Positions 1 to 10,572 of a stretch of 64,000 nucleotides of DNA are shown here, piece by piece. Both the position numbers and the translations under genes were made by a program. The stretch's first letter is position 1. The number at the start of each line of letters is the position of its first letter. The notes below the pieces were generated by a model, which did not search any database, was not told where the DNA came from, and was given only the letters and a program-made list of their open reading frames with translations. The stretch comes from Procambarus clarkii. Lineage: Eukaryota; Arthropoda; Malacostraca; Decapoda; Cambaridae. The stretch is taken from assembly GCF_040958095.1 (NCBI RefSeq), contig NC_091208.1, positions 10,807,326-10,871,325 of the forward strand. The letters are read 5' to 3'.

Positions 1-28
1 GTAAACTGAAGGAGGAGGACGATTTTAA

Positions 29-1837
29 TTGGGCCAACGTCGAACAACTAGTGATTACTGCCAGCCTGCGGCCCACGGAGCACTCTCACACTACGGATTT
101 AACAAGACCTACCATGGAATCCGTCAAGACTACTACTGGCCAGGTATGGTAAATAGCGTCAAACAGTACGTCAAACAGTGTCATACATGTCAGATGGCAG
201 GTAAACCGAACATCTCTATCCCCAGAGCACCACTGACTCCCATACAGGTGCCTGCGGAACCTTTCCACAGACTTATTATAGACTGTGTTGGTCCTTTACC
301 TCGGACCAGTTCAGGTAACGCCTATATCCTAACCATCCTGTGTCCTACCACCAGATTCCCCATAGCAGTTCCAGTAAAGAACATTACGGCTGCTACGGTT
401 GTGAAACACTTATTGAAGATCTTCACCCAGTATGGATTTCCAAGGGAGGTTCAGAGTGACTGTGGCACCAACTTCACCAGCGATTTCTTCAAGAGGACAC
501 TGGAAGAGTTCAACATCAAACAGGTATTGTCCAGCCCCTATCATCCTGCTTCACAAGGTTCTCTTGAGCGTAGTCATCAGATTATTAAAGCACTCCTGAA
601 GAAGTTTTGTAATGAAACCTCTAGGGATTGGGATAAGCAAATTGATCTAATTATGTGTATCTATAGAAGTCTTCCCAATGAGTCTCTAGGAGTATCTCCT
701 TATGAGATGCTCTACGGACGTAAGTGCCGTACTCCTCTCAAAGCTTTCAAAGACTCTCTACGTGATGCCACCTTCAGTGAGCATCAGAATGTGCCCCAGT
801 TTCTTCAAAACCTACAACACATTCTAGAGAGGGTACACAGTTTTGCCAAAGATAATCTATTGAAAGCACAGGAGAGGATGAAGACTCATTATGACCAGAC
901 CAGCAAAGTAAGGAAATTTAAACCGGGACACTTCGTGCTTGCCTATTTCCCTATCCCAGGTTCTCCTTTGCAAAACAGGTTTTCAGGACCCTACCGCATC
1001 AAGGAGTGCAGAAACAACCACAACTACGTTCTAGAGACTCCAGATAGGCGGCGGAAGACCCAGTTGTGCCACGTCAACCTCCTGAAGCTATATAACGGTA
1101 CTCCTCCCACTGTAATGATAACATATTCTTCCTTTAAAGAGCCATACATCCACAGTGAGACCTTCCCTGCTTCTCCTCCCGAAAGCACTGACACGGAGTC
1201 AGCGCTTTCCAATTCGGAAATCCTAACTGATCTTCACAATTATTTTCAGGACAATCATAGTGCACCTCTCAACAAGATCTTCAAAGAACATCAGGAGTTG
1301 TTCCGAGATGACCCCCAAGAGTGTAATGTTACCCAGCACGACATCCAACTGCTCCCTGACACCCGGTCGATTCGTCAACCCTTCTACCGAATCAGCCCTA
1401 GCAAGAAGGAAGTCATGCGTGCTGAGGTGCAGTACCTCTTGGATCATGGACTGGCTACACCTTGTGAGTCCCCCTGGGCCTCACCCTGTATCTTGGTGCC
1501 AAAACCCCAAGGTAAGGTGAGACTTTGTACAGACTACTGTAAGTTAAATAATGTGACTGTCAAGGATGCATACCCCTTGCCACGGATAGATGACATCCTT
1601 GACGCCATTGGTAATGCCCAGTACTTGTCCCAAGTGGACTTGCTCAAGGGGTATTATCAAGTGTGTCTAACAGAGCGAGCCAAAGAAACGTCTGCCTTTA
1701 TCACTCCCTTTGGACTTTTCAGGTATGAACGCCTTCCTTCGGACTATGTAATGCCCCGGCCACCTTTCAGAGAGCTGCCAACCACGTCATCCAGGACTTG
1801 GATAACACCTACGCCTATTTGGATGATATCGTCATAG
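29..1837 (+). pseudogene. pol fragment: integrase followed by RT fingers/palm
   Basis: A 602-codon open frame. The integrase zinc-binding region has His16/His21 and Cys51/Cys54. The catalytic triad is Asp85 (in IIDCVG), Asp144 (in QSDCGTNF) and Glu180 (in GSLERSH), with 35 residues between the last two, as expected for D,D-35-E integrases. A basic GPY/F-type module (FSGPYRIKE) lies near residues 315-360. The RT begins near residue 440 (IRQPFYRISPSKKE) and keeps motif A (SQVDLLKGYYQ). The frame is lost near 1738, where a 1-nt deletion relative to copy A2 precedes the FGLCNAP motif. The first residues are not the true start; pol entered from upstream. The product would act in reverse transcription and cDNA integration, but this copy cannot make it intact. 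Confidence 0.85.
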
Positions 1838-2094
1838 CATCTAACACCTGGAGCGAACATCTGCTCCAGCTGCAACGACTGTTCGCCAAGCTCCTGACAG
1901 CCGGCCTCACCATCAACCTGGGCAAGTCCACCTTCGCCAAAGGTAAAGTGCGTTATCTGGGTCATGTAATAGGGAGTGGCAGCCTAGCTCCGAAAACACA
2001 CACACTCAAGTCATCCAGCATTATCCACAGCCTACCACCAGGAAGCAGCTCCTGCGCTTCCTTGGTCTTGCCTCCTACTACCGTAGGTTTGTGA
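1798..2094 (+). pseudogene. RT palm/thumb segment with YLDD (frame 2 of broken pol)
   Basis: This frame continues RT after the frameshift near 1738. It carries the catalytic box AYLDDIVIASNTW followed by thumb sequence with LTINLGKSTFAKGKV and YLGHVIG. It runs out of homology near 2000, where a further frame change leads to the RNase H frame. The YLDD aspartates are intact; only the frame is broken. It aligns closely with 30790-31000 in copy A2. Confidence 0.82.
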
Positions 2095-2690
2095 AGAATT
2101 TTAGTACGGTAGCAACACCATTAATTACTTTAACCAGTCCCAAGCAACGGTATAATTGGACCATGCAGCAAACCGTTGCTTTCAAACAACTCAAATTCCT
2201 CCTCTGTTCTAATCCTATTCTCGCCTCGCCAGATATCACCAAGCCTTTCGTCCTTCATGTCGACGCCAGTGGTACCGGCATCGGGGGTGTCCTGATGCAG
2301 CAACGAGGCGAGGAGGTTCTACCTGTCAGCTACTACAGATACAAGTTGAAACCCCACCAGAGGAACTACAGCACTATCGAGAAGGAGCTACTCTCCATCG
2401 TCCTGAATCTCCAGCACTTTGCTCCATACCTACAAGGTGCCAGGTCTACCACCATCTTCTCAGACCACAATCCTCTCCGCTTCTTACATAAAGCCCAATT
2501 CAATAACCAACGTCTTCTACGATGGGCTTTATATCTGAAAGATTTCAACCTGGAGATCCGCTATATCAAGGGTTCTGACTACATCATAGCCGACGCCTTC
2601 TCCAGAGTCTATGAAGTAGAAGCAACTCCAACTATCACTCTACCACATGAAGACGTACTTCTTCCAGAACCGCAGGCTTCGGGGGAGAGT
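2091..2690 (+). pseudogene. RNase H domain of family A pol
   Basis: Begins in the RT-RNase H connection (KNFSTVATPLITLTSP) and contains a Ty3/gypsy RNase H with Asp in HVDASGTGIGG, Glu in STIEKELLSIV and Asp in FSDHNPLRF, ending in the typical IIADAFSRVYEVE. The open frame runs on past the polypurine tract into the LTR to 2942. The domain is last in pol and is followed directly by the LTR, so no integrase lies downstream. This is the key evidence for the inverted domain order. Confidence 0.85.
2681..2690 (+). other. Polypurine tract of copy A1
   Basis: GGGGGAGAGT lies directly before the LTR start TGTGACG. The same tract precedes the LTR of copy A2 at 31988-31997. Confidence 0.75.
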
Positions 2691-3367
2691 TGTGACGATA
2701 ATCTCTTTCAAGAGAGATTGAGCCTGCTCTTCCCTACATATTTACGTCTTTCAAGTACAAGATACTATATTGAAGATACGTCACCAGTATCGCCAAACGT
2801 TTTGCCCAGGAAGCAAAGCGTACCATGCACAACCCGACACACCGGCTACCGCCCGCCGTCAACCAGCAAACTGCTCATTCTCCGCCTGCCTGTTGCTGAT
2901 TGGCTGGTGTCTCGCCGCACCTGCACTCACGCCACTACATGAGTCGATGTCTGGGCCAGCAGCACGCCGTCTCCTCAGAATATCCCTGTGCTCCTTGGAG
3001 TTGACATCTCTCTATAGTAGACTAAAGCTCTGGCTGTCGTGTACTAAGGGAGGTGGCAGCTTGAAGCCAGTATTCTCAGCACCTCACTGATTTATTTTAC
3101 TTGCACTTACTTGTCTTAGAGTAACCTTTTCACTGCCAGTAATTATTCATGTTTTGTTTGTTGACTTGTTTTGAATTTTACGAGATTGTCTTTATTCATA
3201 TCTTGTTTTCTAGAGTAATTAAAATTTCATTGTTTATACTTTGTGTTTTGTGTGTCTTCCCATTACCTTACCACAGACAAAAGGACAAACTTCTCTTTTT
3301 TTTGTTATGTGACGAGGCCCTGCCCCCAGCTTTTGAAACAGCCGAACACCAACGCTTTACCTTCACA
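2691..3367 (+). repeat. 3' LTR of family A copy A1 (677 bp)
   Basis: Starts TGTGACGATAATC and ends ACCTTCACA, so it has TG...CA ends. The same start recurs at 31998 (copy A2 3' LTR), and a related full LTR lies reversed at 58598-59279. Its end is homologous to that solo LTR (AACAGCCGAACACCAACGC). LTRs carry promoter and polyadenylation signals; I did not assign specific elements here. Confidence 0.85.
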
Positions 3368-3429
3368 CCTCAAAAGATAAATAAACAATGTTATATGAAG
3401 CTCATTTATGTAATAATTAGGAGAACAAT

Positions 3430-3800
3430 TTTAGTTACATTGAGTGAACATTGACCTTGTATGAAGAGACAACTATTAAGTAAGGTCTGTAACACTTCAA
3501 ATTACAGTGAATGGATGATGACCTTGTATGTTGACACAATTTTCAAATAAGTTCTATAACCCTGTACATCAGGTGAATGATGGTTGAGAGGTGGGTCCAC
3601 AGAGGTCCCACCAACATTGGTGGGGCCAAAGTTCAACACCTGCCTGCACAACTAGGCGAGTACTTACAGTTTCAGTGAATGAACAGAGATTTTGTATGTA
3701 GAGACAATTCTCAAGTAAATTCTATAATGCTCCTTGTTACAGTGAGTGGATGTTGACATTGTATATTAAGAGAATTGTCAAGTAAGTTCTATATAACTTA
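3430..3800. repeat. Degenerate ~70-bp tandem units interrupted by a LINE end
   Basis: Four diverged units near 3433, 3497, 3673 and 3745 share a GTGAATGGA...TGACCTTGTATG...AAGTTCTATAA pattern. The array is split at about 3567-3668 by sequence resembling the CR1-like LINE ends at 17330-17395 and 19460-19540 (GGTTGAGAGG...AACTAGGYGAGTA). No coding content is apparent. Confidence 0.5.
3567..3668 (+). mobile_element. 3' end fragment of CR1-like LINE
   Basis: The segment with GATGGTTGAGAGGTGGG, a GGGGCCAAAGTTCAAC block and ending ACAACTAGGCGAGTAC matches the terminal part of the LINE ends at 17330-17395 and 19460-19540. It is a heavily 5'-truncated insertion. Confidence 0.5.
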
Positions 3801-4026
3801 TATAGGATTCGTAGTCCTGAGGTTCCAGGTTCGATCCCCCGGTGGAGGCAGAGACAAATGGGAAAAATGTTTCTTCCACCCTGATGTCCCTGTTACCTAG
3901 CAGTAAATAGGTACCTGGGAATTTGACAGCTGCTACAGGCTGCTTCCTTGGGGTGGAGGCCTGGTCGAGGACTGGGTCGCGGGGACACTAAAGCCCCGAA
4001 ATCATCTCAAGATAATCTCAAGATAA
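3800..4026 (+). mobile_element. tRNA-derived SINE fragment (second SINE family)
   Basis: Contains a perfect Pol III B-box-like GGTTCGATCCC at 3828-3838, followed by an unrelated body and a short repeated tail (CTCAAGATAAT). No clear A box is visible upstream, so it is probably 5'-truncated. Part of the body (CAGTAAAT...GGCTGC) resembles 17497-17550. It differs from the SINE found at 12003, 31039, 40466 and 42068. Confidence 0.5.
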
Positions 4027-4719
4027 CCAATTATTACACCACATTCTATCTATAAATAATATAAACTAATGATAAAACCAAAATAAACACAATTACACAT
4101 AATTCACATCCATCAGCAGATGAAATTAATTGACCAATCAAAACAACATAGGCTACTTACCTGATAATAATTACACAATACTTATACTCAAGAGCAGTCA
4201 TTCTTTTGAATAAAAAAAGTCAGATTCAAGCATATACACCTAGTACTAGCAGTAATTAAACCTAGACTAAATTACCTTGAATGAAATACTCCACATGACG
4301 TATAATAAAAATTCTGGAGTCACAACAATATAATTGCAAAATATTGGTTTAAAAAATACAAGATTCAAGTTAATATAATTGCCCTGATTCAGAATAGTAT
4401 AAATATCAGTCAGGTTAATATAGCCAAACTGCTGAAGTTAGACAACAATAATACAATACATACTTTTGACTCTGATATATATAAATACAAAATTAATGCT
4501 AACATAACTACTGGATATAGGAAAGACAAATATAAATGTGTCTGACTTGTGAAAATATAAATGCCATACTTGGACCAATATACTGTATTTAGGCTAGACT
4601 TATAAGATTTTCTAATGCTAGCTTATATAAATGTCAAAGTCTAGCTAAAATAAATTAAAATCTGACTAATGAATTTTGAAGTGATTTATATTAGTCACAA
4701 AGCAAGATAACATACACAA
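4027..4719. other. AT-rich intergenic DNA, no gene seen
   Basis: About 690 bp of AT-rich sequence with many ATATAAAT and AATATAA words and no open frame or recognisable repeat end. It ends where the DIRS inverted repeat begins. Confidence 0.6.
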
Positions 4720-5180
4720 AAAACCAGCGTTGAATGTAATGAAACGCCATTTTCTGGGTGAGTCCCGGAGGCTCCCCGGAGCTATCCCAGGCTGATATGC
4801 TAATGTCAGACTTTGGCATCAGTCATGTGTATGGAGTTCTTAGGCCTACCGGGGACCACAGCCAGAACCGGGCCCCCTCAGAGAGGCAAGGGGAGCAATG
4901 GCCTATAGAAGCCCCCGTGTGGTTGGAAGCATTCTATGTCTGCCATCGACCGGAACAGGCACCCAGAAAGGTAAGCGCCTCAAAACAAACCCCTATTCTG
5001 GTTAAAATTGCTACCCAAAACCGAACTAGTGGATAGAACTCCCCAACAGAAAACAAGCAAACTAGTGTGACGTCTCACACCGCCACGCCGCTGTCTGCGC
5101 AGCTCCCCCCTCCCCGGGAGGGGTAAGGGGGAGCCCCAGACCCCCCACGCCGGCTACCCACACCTCAGTTCTTGAGGCTG
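4720..5180. repeat. Left inverted terminal repeat of DIRS element
   Basis: From the end near AACCAGCGTTGAATG to GTTCTTGAGGCTG. It is the reverse complement of 10573-11004 apart from substitutions and about 25 extra outer bases (AACCAGCG...AAACGCC) absent from the right end, i.e. an ITR extension. An open frame inside it (from 4758) appears in both ITRs and is a by-product of the repeat, not a gene. Confidence 0.88.
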
Positions 5181-5226
5181 GATGTCAAAAACGCGAAAAA
5201 ACGCCGACCGGAGGGAGGGAGGGATT

Positions 5227-5320
5227 CCGGGGAGCCTCCGGGACTCACCCAGAAAATGGCGTTTCATTACATTCAACGCTGGTTTTCTGGGGGGGAGCCC
5301 CGTCGGCTCCCCTGAGCTAA
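5227..5320. repeat. Internal complementary region (ICR) of DIRS element
   Basis: 5227-5283 is the exact reverse complement of the left end (4723-4779). From 5283 onward the sequence follows the reverse complement of the right end (TTTTCTGGGG...CGTCGGCTCCCC). The two halves meet in a shared T-run, as expected for a template bridging the two ends in a circular intermediate. It lies just after the recombinase gene, the usual DIRS1 position. Confidence 0.88.
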
Positions 5321-5376
5321 CTACCCACAGACAGAAAAAAGAGGGACTTACCCGGGAGGCGGTCGTCGCTCACTCC

Positions 5377-6350
5377 TCAACTCGAAGCCGAGACAACTGG
5401 CTGCAACCGCCGACCCAAAGCAACACAGGCCCGACGAGGCCCAGGGACATTCACAAGGTAACAAGCAGCCAGGACCCTGTTCGACCGCCAAAATCCCCGC
5501 GCCCGAATATCAGACCAAGACATATTCCCAAAGACGGCAGCAAGAGCCGCGAACTTACGAACGTCATGGGCACGGGGATAGACCGCAGGCTGGCTGGACT
5601 TAATAACCCTGCAGACGACCTGGGAGACTCGAACCCGCGAACAGGGAAGAAGGGAAACCGGATCAACCCACAGCACGTCCCCGGACACAGAAGCTGTGGC
5701 GCGCAAATAACGGCGAAGCGCCGCAACCGGACACAAAACATGATGCACCCCCGGCCTGACCAACCAAGCATCAACCACCCATGGACCCCTTCGGAACGCA
5801 GCAGTCTCATTCTTCGCCAGAAAAGAAGGAGACGGCTGCAAATGAACAAAACAATCACCACGACCAAATGAGCAGAAACCCCTGTGCTGGAGGAGAGCAT
5901 GAAGCTCCCCTACCCGACCCCCAGAGGCCAAAGCCAACAAGAAAAGTGCCTTGGAAAAACAATCCTGGACCGAAGGGGCCACAACGAAACGAGGAGACAA
6001 AAGGAAAGCGAGCACTCTGTCTATAGACCAGGACGGCTCAGGCGACGCATGAGCAGGCCGGAGGTGAAACAATGCACGATACAGCTTGTGAAACGGCGCA
6101 GACTTAACATCGATACCGAAAGCAAGCTGAAGCGGCTCCGCCAGCGCCGCACGATAAGGAACTAACACGACGAAGACGCAAAAAGAAACGGAAGGACCGC
6201 CAGGAAACTTCATACTGCCGCCGAGAAGAAGCCCTCAGGTGGGACACCAACAAGGAGGCCACCTGATCACCATAGAGATGATGATAGACTCGAGTCAAAA
6301 AAACCATACGCGAAGACTCGAGGAGAAGATCGAACCAGCCACGTGACGTA
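5377..6350 (-). pseudogene. DIRS tyrosine recombinase, split by a frameshift
   Basis: The catalytic part (5377-6213, 278 codons) has the expected residues: Arg100 in SGGRVGEL, His216-x2-Arg219 in AHDVRKFAAL and Tyr252 in LAACYLVNV. The N-terminal core-binding part lies in another frame upstream (about 6120-6350; SHLRASSRRQYEVSWRSF). The two frames overlap around 6104-6213, so one frameshift separates them. In this family the enzyme integrates circular cDNA without a target duplication. All catalytic residues are kept although the frame is broken. Confidence 0.85.
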
Positions 6351-6669
6351 CCGGCCCGATCTGCTGAAAGAGGCGGAGCCGCGGGAAAACCCTTGGGTTC
6401 GGACACCGAGCAACCAGCGCCTGAAACCAAGGCTGGGCCGGCCACCAAGGGGCCAGAAGGACAACTCTCCCCTGGTAAGTCTCTAAGCGAGTCAGGACTT
6501 GGAGCAACAGCCGAACTGGGGGAAAGAGGTACAGGAACCCCCACCTCGACCAGTCTAGCCGAAAGGCATCGACCCCGACGGCCTCGCGATCGGGGAAGGG
6601 CGCCGCATAAACGGGAAGACGCCGTGACCACGCCGACGCGAAGAGGTCCACCTCGGGGCGCCCGAACAT
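6295..6669 (-). pseudogene. DIRS methyltransferase-like segment between RNase H and recombinase
   Basis: A 124-codon frame containing RPEVDLFASAWSRRLP, VDAFRLDWSRWG, YLFPPVRLLLQVL and VVLLAPWWPAQPWF. These blocks are conserved between RNase H and YR in DIRS1-like elements, where the region is described as methyltransferase (DAM)-like. I recognise the conserved blocks, not a demonstrated activity. Its placement supports continuity of the pol ORF from 8067 down to about 6300, broken by frameshifts. Confidence 0.65.
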
Positions 6670-6678
6670 CTGGCAAAG

Positions 6679-8067
6679 TCAACGGAAGGACTCGTCGTCG
6701 ACCGTCCACTCCGTGGAGAGGGGAACGAAGCGAGACAGGGTGTCGACCAAGACGTTGGACACGCCTTGTACGTGAACTGCCAGGAGAGCCAAACCCCGAG
6801 AACTCAGCAGACGAGTCACCCGAAGCAGCCAACCCCAAAGAGACAAGGGCCGCATCGAACCCCCGCGGTACAGGCAATGAACCACCGGAGAGCAGTCCGA
6901 ATGGAGCCGAATCGTCGATCCGCGGGCCACCCGAATCCTCCCCAGAGCAAACCACACTGCCGCGAACTCCCGCACCATGCTGTGAGCTCGACAGAAGGAC
7001 GGATCCCAACGCCCCTAGCCGGCCTGGTTAGCACTGGTCACAAAACCCCAGCCGAGAGATGATGCATCCGTGTACACATCGAGCGAGGGCTCGGGTAGAC
7101 GCCAAGGCACTGAACCCCGAAAAACCCGAAGAGGAAGCCGGTGACGCAGCAACCGCCGCAAGGCCCCTGGGGGTCGAACTCTGCGATTGCGAGAGAGGCG
7201 GAAGGGGGAACCCCGAAGGAACCAGAACAGCCTTCGAAGCCAAACCCGACCCGGCGGGTAGACCACCATCGCGAAGTTCAGGCTCCCGCACAGCCTTTTG
7301 AGCAACTGCCGGGTGACTCGAGGGCCCTCCAGAAACAGACGAAGGCGGGATCGCAGCCGCAGGAGAGACTCCGGAGGGAGAGACAAGGAGGCGGTTCGAG
7401 AGTCCAAAACGAGACCCAGCCAAGTCCGAACCTGAGAGGGAACCAGATGGGACTTCCTCCAGTTCACCAAGAACCCGAACTCGGCGAGCTGGGAAAGAAC
7501 CAAATCCCTGGCTAGCAAGCAAGCTGACTGGCTGGGAGCCCAAACCAGCCAGTCGTCGAGGTAGGCCAACACCCGAACACCTAGGAGACGCAAACGAGCC
7601 ACCACAACCCGTGTAAGGCGCGTGAACACGCGAGGTGCCAGGTTCAACCCGAACGGGAGACAACGAAAGCGGTAACTCAGACGCCCCACAACAAAATCAA
7701 GCCAGTCCCTGAACCGTGGATGAATCGGGACATGCCAATAAGCATCCTGGAGGTCCAGGGACACCATCCAAGCTCCCGGCTCCAAGAGGAGCCAAACCTG
7801 AGACAGCATAGTCATCCGAAAGGAGGGGCAATGAACCCAGGGGTTCAGACGGGACAAGTCCAGAATGAACCGCAGGTCCGCGCAGTCCCGTTTCGGAACC
7901 GGAAACAGACGGGAAACCCATCTGAGGGACGACGTCGTTTCGACGACGCCCAAGTGTACCCACTCCAAGACGACTCGACAGAGCGCAGGGGAAGAAACCT
8001 GCCCTGCCAGCCCTGACCCCCCAAAGGGGGGAGGGGCCACCCAACACCACCGCAGGCCGCGAGACAC
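6679..8067 (-). pseudogene. DIRS reverse transcriptase and RNase H
   Basis: The main frame (7015-8067) carries RT motif A (VSLDLQDAYWHVPIHP), CLPFGLNLAPRVFT and the catalytic LAYLDDWLVWA, then the start of RNase H (VYTDASSLGWGF). The rest of RNase H lies in another frame at 6679-6978 (LHSDCSPVVH...VLVDTLSRF), so a frameshift separates the two halves near 6980-7015. The catalytic aspartates of RT are intact. GC-rich plus-strand frames over the same interval are shadows. Confidence 0.88.
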
Positions 8068-8454
8068 GACCCGAAAGGCCCACGAATCGTGGGACCAGGC
8101 GCGGGCGAACAGTGCAAGCCGCCCCCCATCGCCCCGTCAAGTGGGTAAACCGCAAAAGGGCCAGCGATCCTTACGAGACCCAGAACCCCGCACAGCGCGA
8201 ACACCGCGCCGACCAGACGAGGGAGGGTCTGCAGGAGGAGCCAACCCCGAACCTGACACCAGAGGCCTACCACGACGAGAGAAACCCCGAGCCCTGGCAC
8301 GACCTTTCCGGGAAGACCCACCCCGGGACCCCCGGAAAACCAACAAGTCCGACATCGGACGACAAGCCGCCGACGCAGCCTGAATAAACTGCGCCACGGC
8401 CGACTCCTCAAACAGAAGAGGACAAAAAGGTGAAGAACGCCTAAGAGCCAGAGC

Positions 8455-9943
8455 TCAAGCAGATTCCACGGAGGAGCCCAGCACCGCCTGCCGACACGCG
8501 AGACGGGAAGCATAAAACAGGGAAACTGCATCCCGCAAAATCGGTGTGAACAGCTTCAACAAGGCAGCCGACGAACGCGAAGCCGAGGACAAGGTGCCGA
8601 ACCCCGGGACGGACCCAAGCGTCCTCACATCCTCCACGAGCCAATCCAAAGACAGCTCCAGGAGGGAAAAGAACCGCAAGGCCGAAGCCAAAAGGCCCTG
8701 GGCGCGCAAGTCCTCCGCAACGAGCACCGCCGAAAGGGAGGGAACCTGCACATGGAGCTGAATAACGCCTACATCACGGGGAAGGGCAGGGGCAAACAAG
8801 CACTCATTCAGGTACTCAAGCTCGCCCCCCAGGAAAACCTGAAGCACCGTGGAAGCTTCCCGCCACTCCAGCGTGGGGGAACAACAGAAAGAATGCCAGA
8901 AATCCAGACTAAACAAGGGGCAGTCTGCTAGCCAGGACGACTCCGGAACCTCGTAAAGGAGCCAGAAAGGGAACGAAGTCCCAAACCTGAATGTGGACGG
9001 ATCCATTTCCGAGGCATAATCCGGGTCACGCAGGAGGTAAGCTGCAAAGGCCGCTCGCACCACACCAGGTTGGATGCGATAAGCCGAAAACCTCCGGAAG
9101 GACGGAACCGACGTACCCGGGGGAACACGGAACCGAACCCGGGGAGGGGCCGACACCAAATCCAACTCATACGCAGAGGGGGGAAAAGAAAACCCCACTC
9201 CTTGTAACAATAAGCCCCGCTCAGAGGGAAGAAAAACCCAGGTGGGGTCCAGCGGGGCCCAAGGCCCCCAAGTCAGCCCCTCCCCAGCCTCGAGGTCCTT
9301 CACCACAGGACCCGAGGCCGAGTCCTCTCCCCAAGCCCCGACCCCACAAGACAAGGATGGAGCAGCCGGAAAAGCTGGAGGAAGGGGGGCCCACTGGTCA
9401 GACCCTGAAGCTTCGGCCGGGAGACAAGACTCGAATGCATCTGCCGCCCCCCCGGAAGGGGCACCCCCCGAAGCTGCCCGAGTCTCGAGATCAAGTAACC
9501 CCTGCTCCGACCCCGAAACCCTCAGATGCTTCGGGGCCGAAAGCAGGGGGGGGGGGACCAGAACGAACAGAAGGGGAAAGACGAGGAGGTGCGGACTGAA
9601 CCAGGATCGAAGCGACCCCCACCCTCAAGTCCGGGTCTCGACAAGCATAGCGGGGCAGTTCGGGGCATCCGGGGGAGCAACCAACCGAGCACGTTGCAAC
9701 GGACGAAACCTAGACCAACGCACGCGCCGCCTGTACCCGAATAGAATCATCAGAGGATTGGGTAAATTGAGTCACAAGCAAGCAGCAACACTCACAGGAC
9801 TCAGGGTCGAAAGTATCACCGACCCAACAGGCAGCATGGCAGAGGCAAAAACAATGAGGGTCACCCTGAGACAAGGGGACCGAGCAGCCCTCAAACTCGC
9901 ACACAGCGAGTGGCGACTCTGGGGTCACATCCATCGGACCCAC
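8455..9943 (-). pseudogene. DIRS gag-like ORF1, two frames
   Basis: Upstream piece 9710-9943 is cysteine/histidine-rich (VCEFEGCSVPLSQGDPHC, then CESCECC-type spacing), resembling the metal-binding N-terminus of DIRS ORF1 proteins. The downstream piece 8455-9354 (299 codons) lacks known motifs but sits where gag belongs and shares the composition of the element. A frame change lies between about 9354 and 9710. Identification as gag rests mainly on position. Confidence 0.6.
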
Positions 9944-10572
9944 GCGCCCCCTAGGGGATTCCCAGGGTCCTGAGCGTTTACTTTAAGAGGACTCGCGCTC
10001 AGGTAGTCCCAGGCAGGGTGCTGCAAACCGGCGCCCAAAACTACCAAGCAAACTTCTAAAGCTGAACCCCAGGGACGTGTACACTCACGGGGACCTAGCA
10101 GGGGGCGCCACCGAGGAGAACAGTGGAAGGGCAAAAACAAACTGAATAAAATGACAGAACCCCCCACCAGGCAAAAACAAAACCCCGCAAAAGGACAGCG
10201 AACCCCAAGGAACAGAGCCGGCCGCGATGTCGGGAAATACAAGCTGAGCAGCACCCTGCGCCCCTACCAGTGCAAATTGTCTCTTACCTGCCGGTAACAA
10301 GGGAGAACAGAACACCCAAGAGCCCAACAGGCGGCCGAAAAACCGAAAGGTAAAACGGACCAGCAGAGGTAGACCCCGAGGAGCCTGTGGAAGGTGGCCC
10401 CAAGCCCCAAGGGCAGTACTTACAGGGCACCTAGGGAAGGCAGCCCTAGGCGCATGCAGCCCAAGTACTGAAGATAACTCCTGGCTCTCGCACCCACAAA
10501 ACCAACACCACACACAAAGCACAGTGCAGTACCGACACCAGAGCCAGAGCACACGACCATCGCCTATAACAT

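Larger units (their letters stand above)
1..3367 (+). mobile_element. Family A (Gmr1-like, INT-first) Ty3/gypsy retrotransposon, copy A1, 5' part outside window
   Basis: The window opens inside pol. The visible order is integrase zinc finger, integrase core, C-terminal chain-joining module, reverse transcriptase, RNase H, polypurine tract and 3' LTR. Integrase lies upstream of RT, the reverse of ordinary Ty3/gypsy elements. Frameshifts near 1738 and near 2090 break pol into at least three frames, so the copy is dead. Compared with copy A2 (26500-33178), about 20 nt are missing just before the integrase zinc finger (near 70). The 5' LTR and gag are not in the window. Confidence 0.88.

Noticed and set aside
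2770-3454. Open frames in and after the A1 LTR
   Set aside because: They overlap the LTR and flanking AT-rich DNA and show no domain.
4758-5036. Open frame present in both DIRS ends (also 10717-10956 on minus)
   Set aside because: It is the same inverted repeat read twice; no known DIRS gene lies in the ITR.
5182-9973. Plus-strand frames across the DIRS element
   Set aside because: GC-rich shadows of the minus-strand gag, RT, RNase H and recombinase, which carry recognisable motifs.
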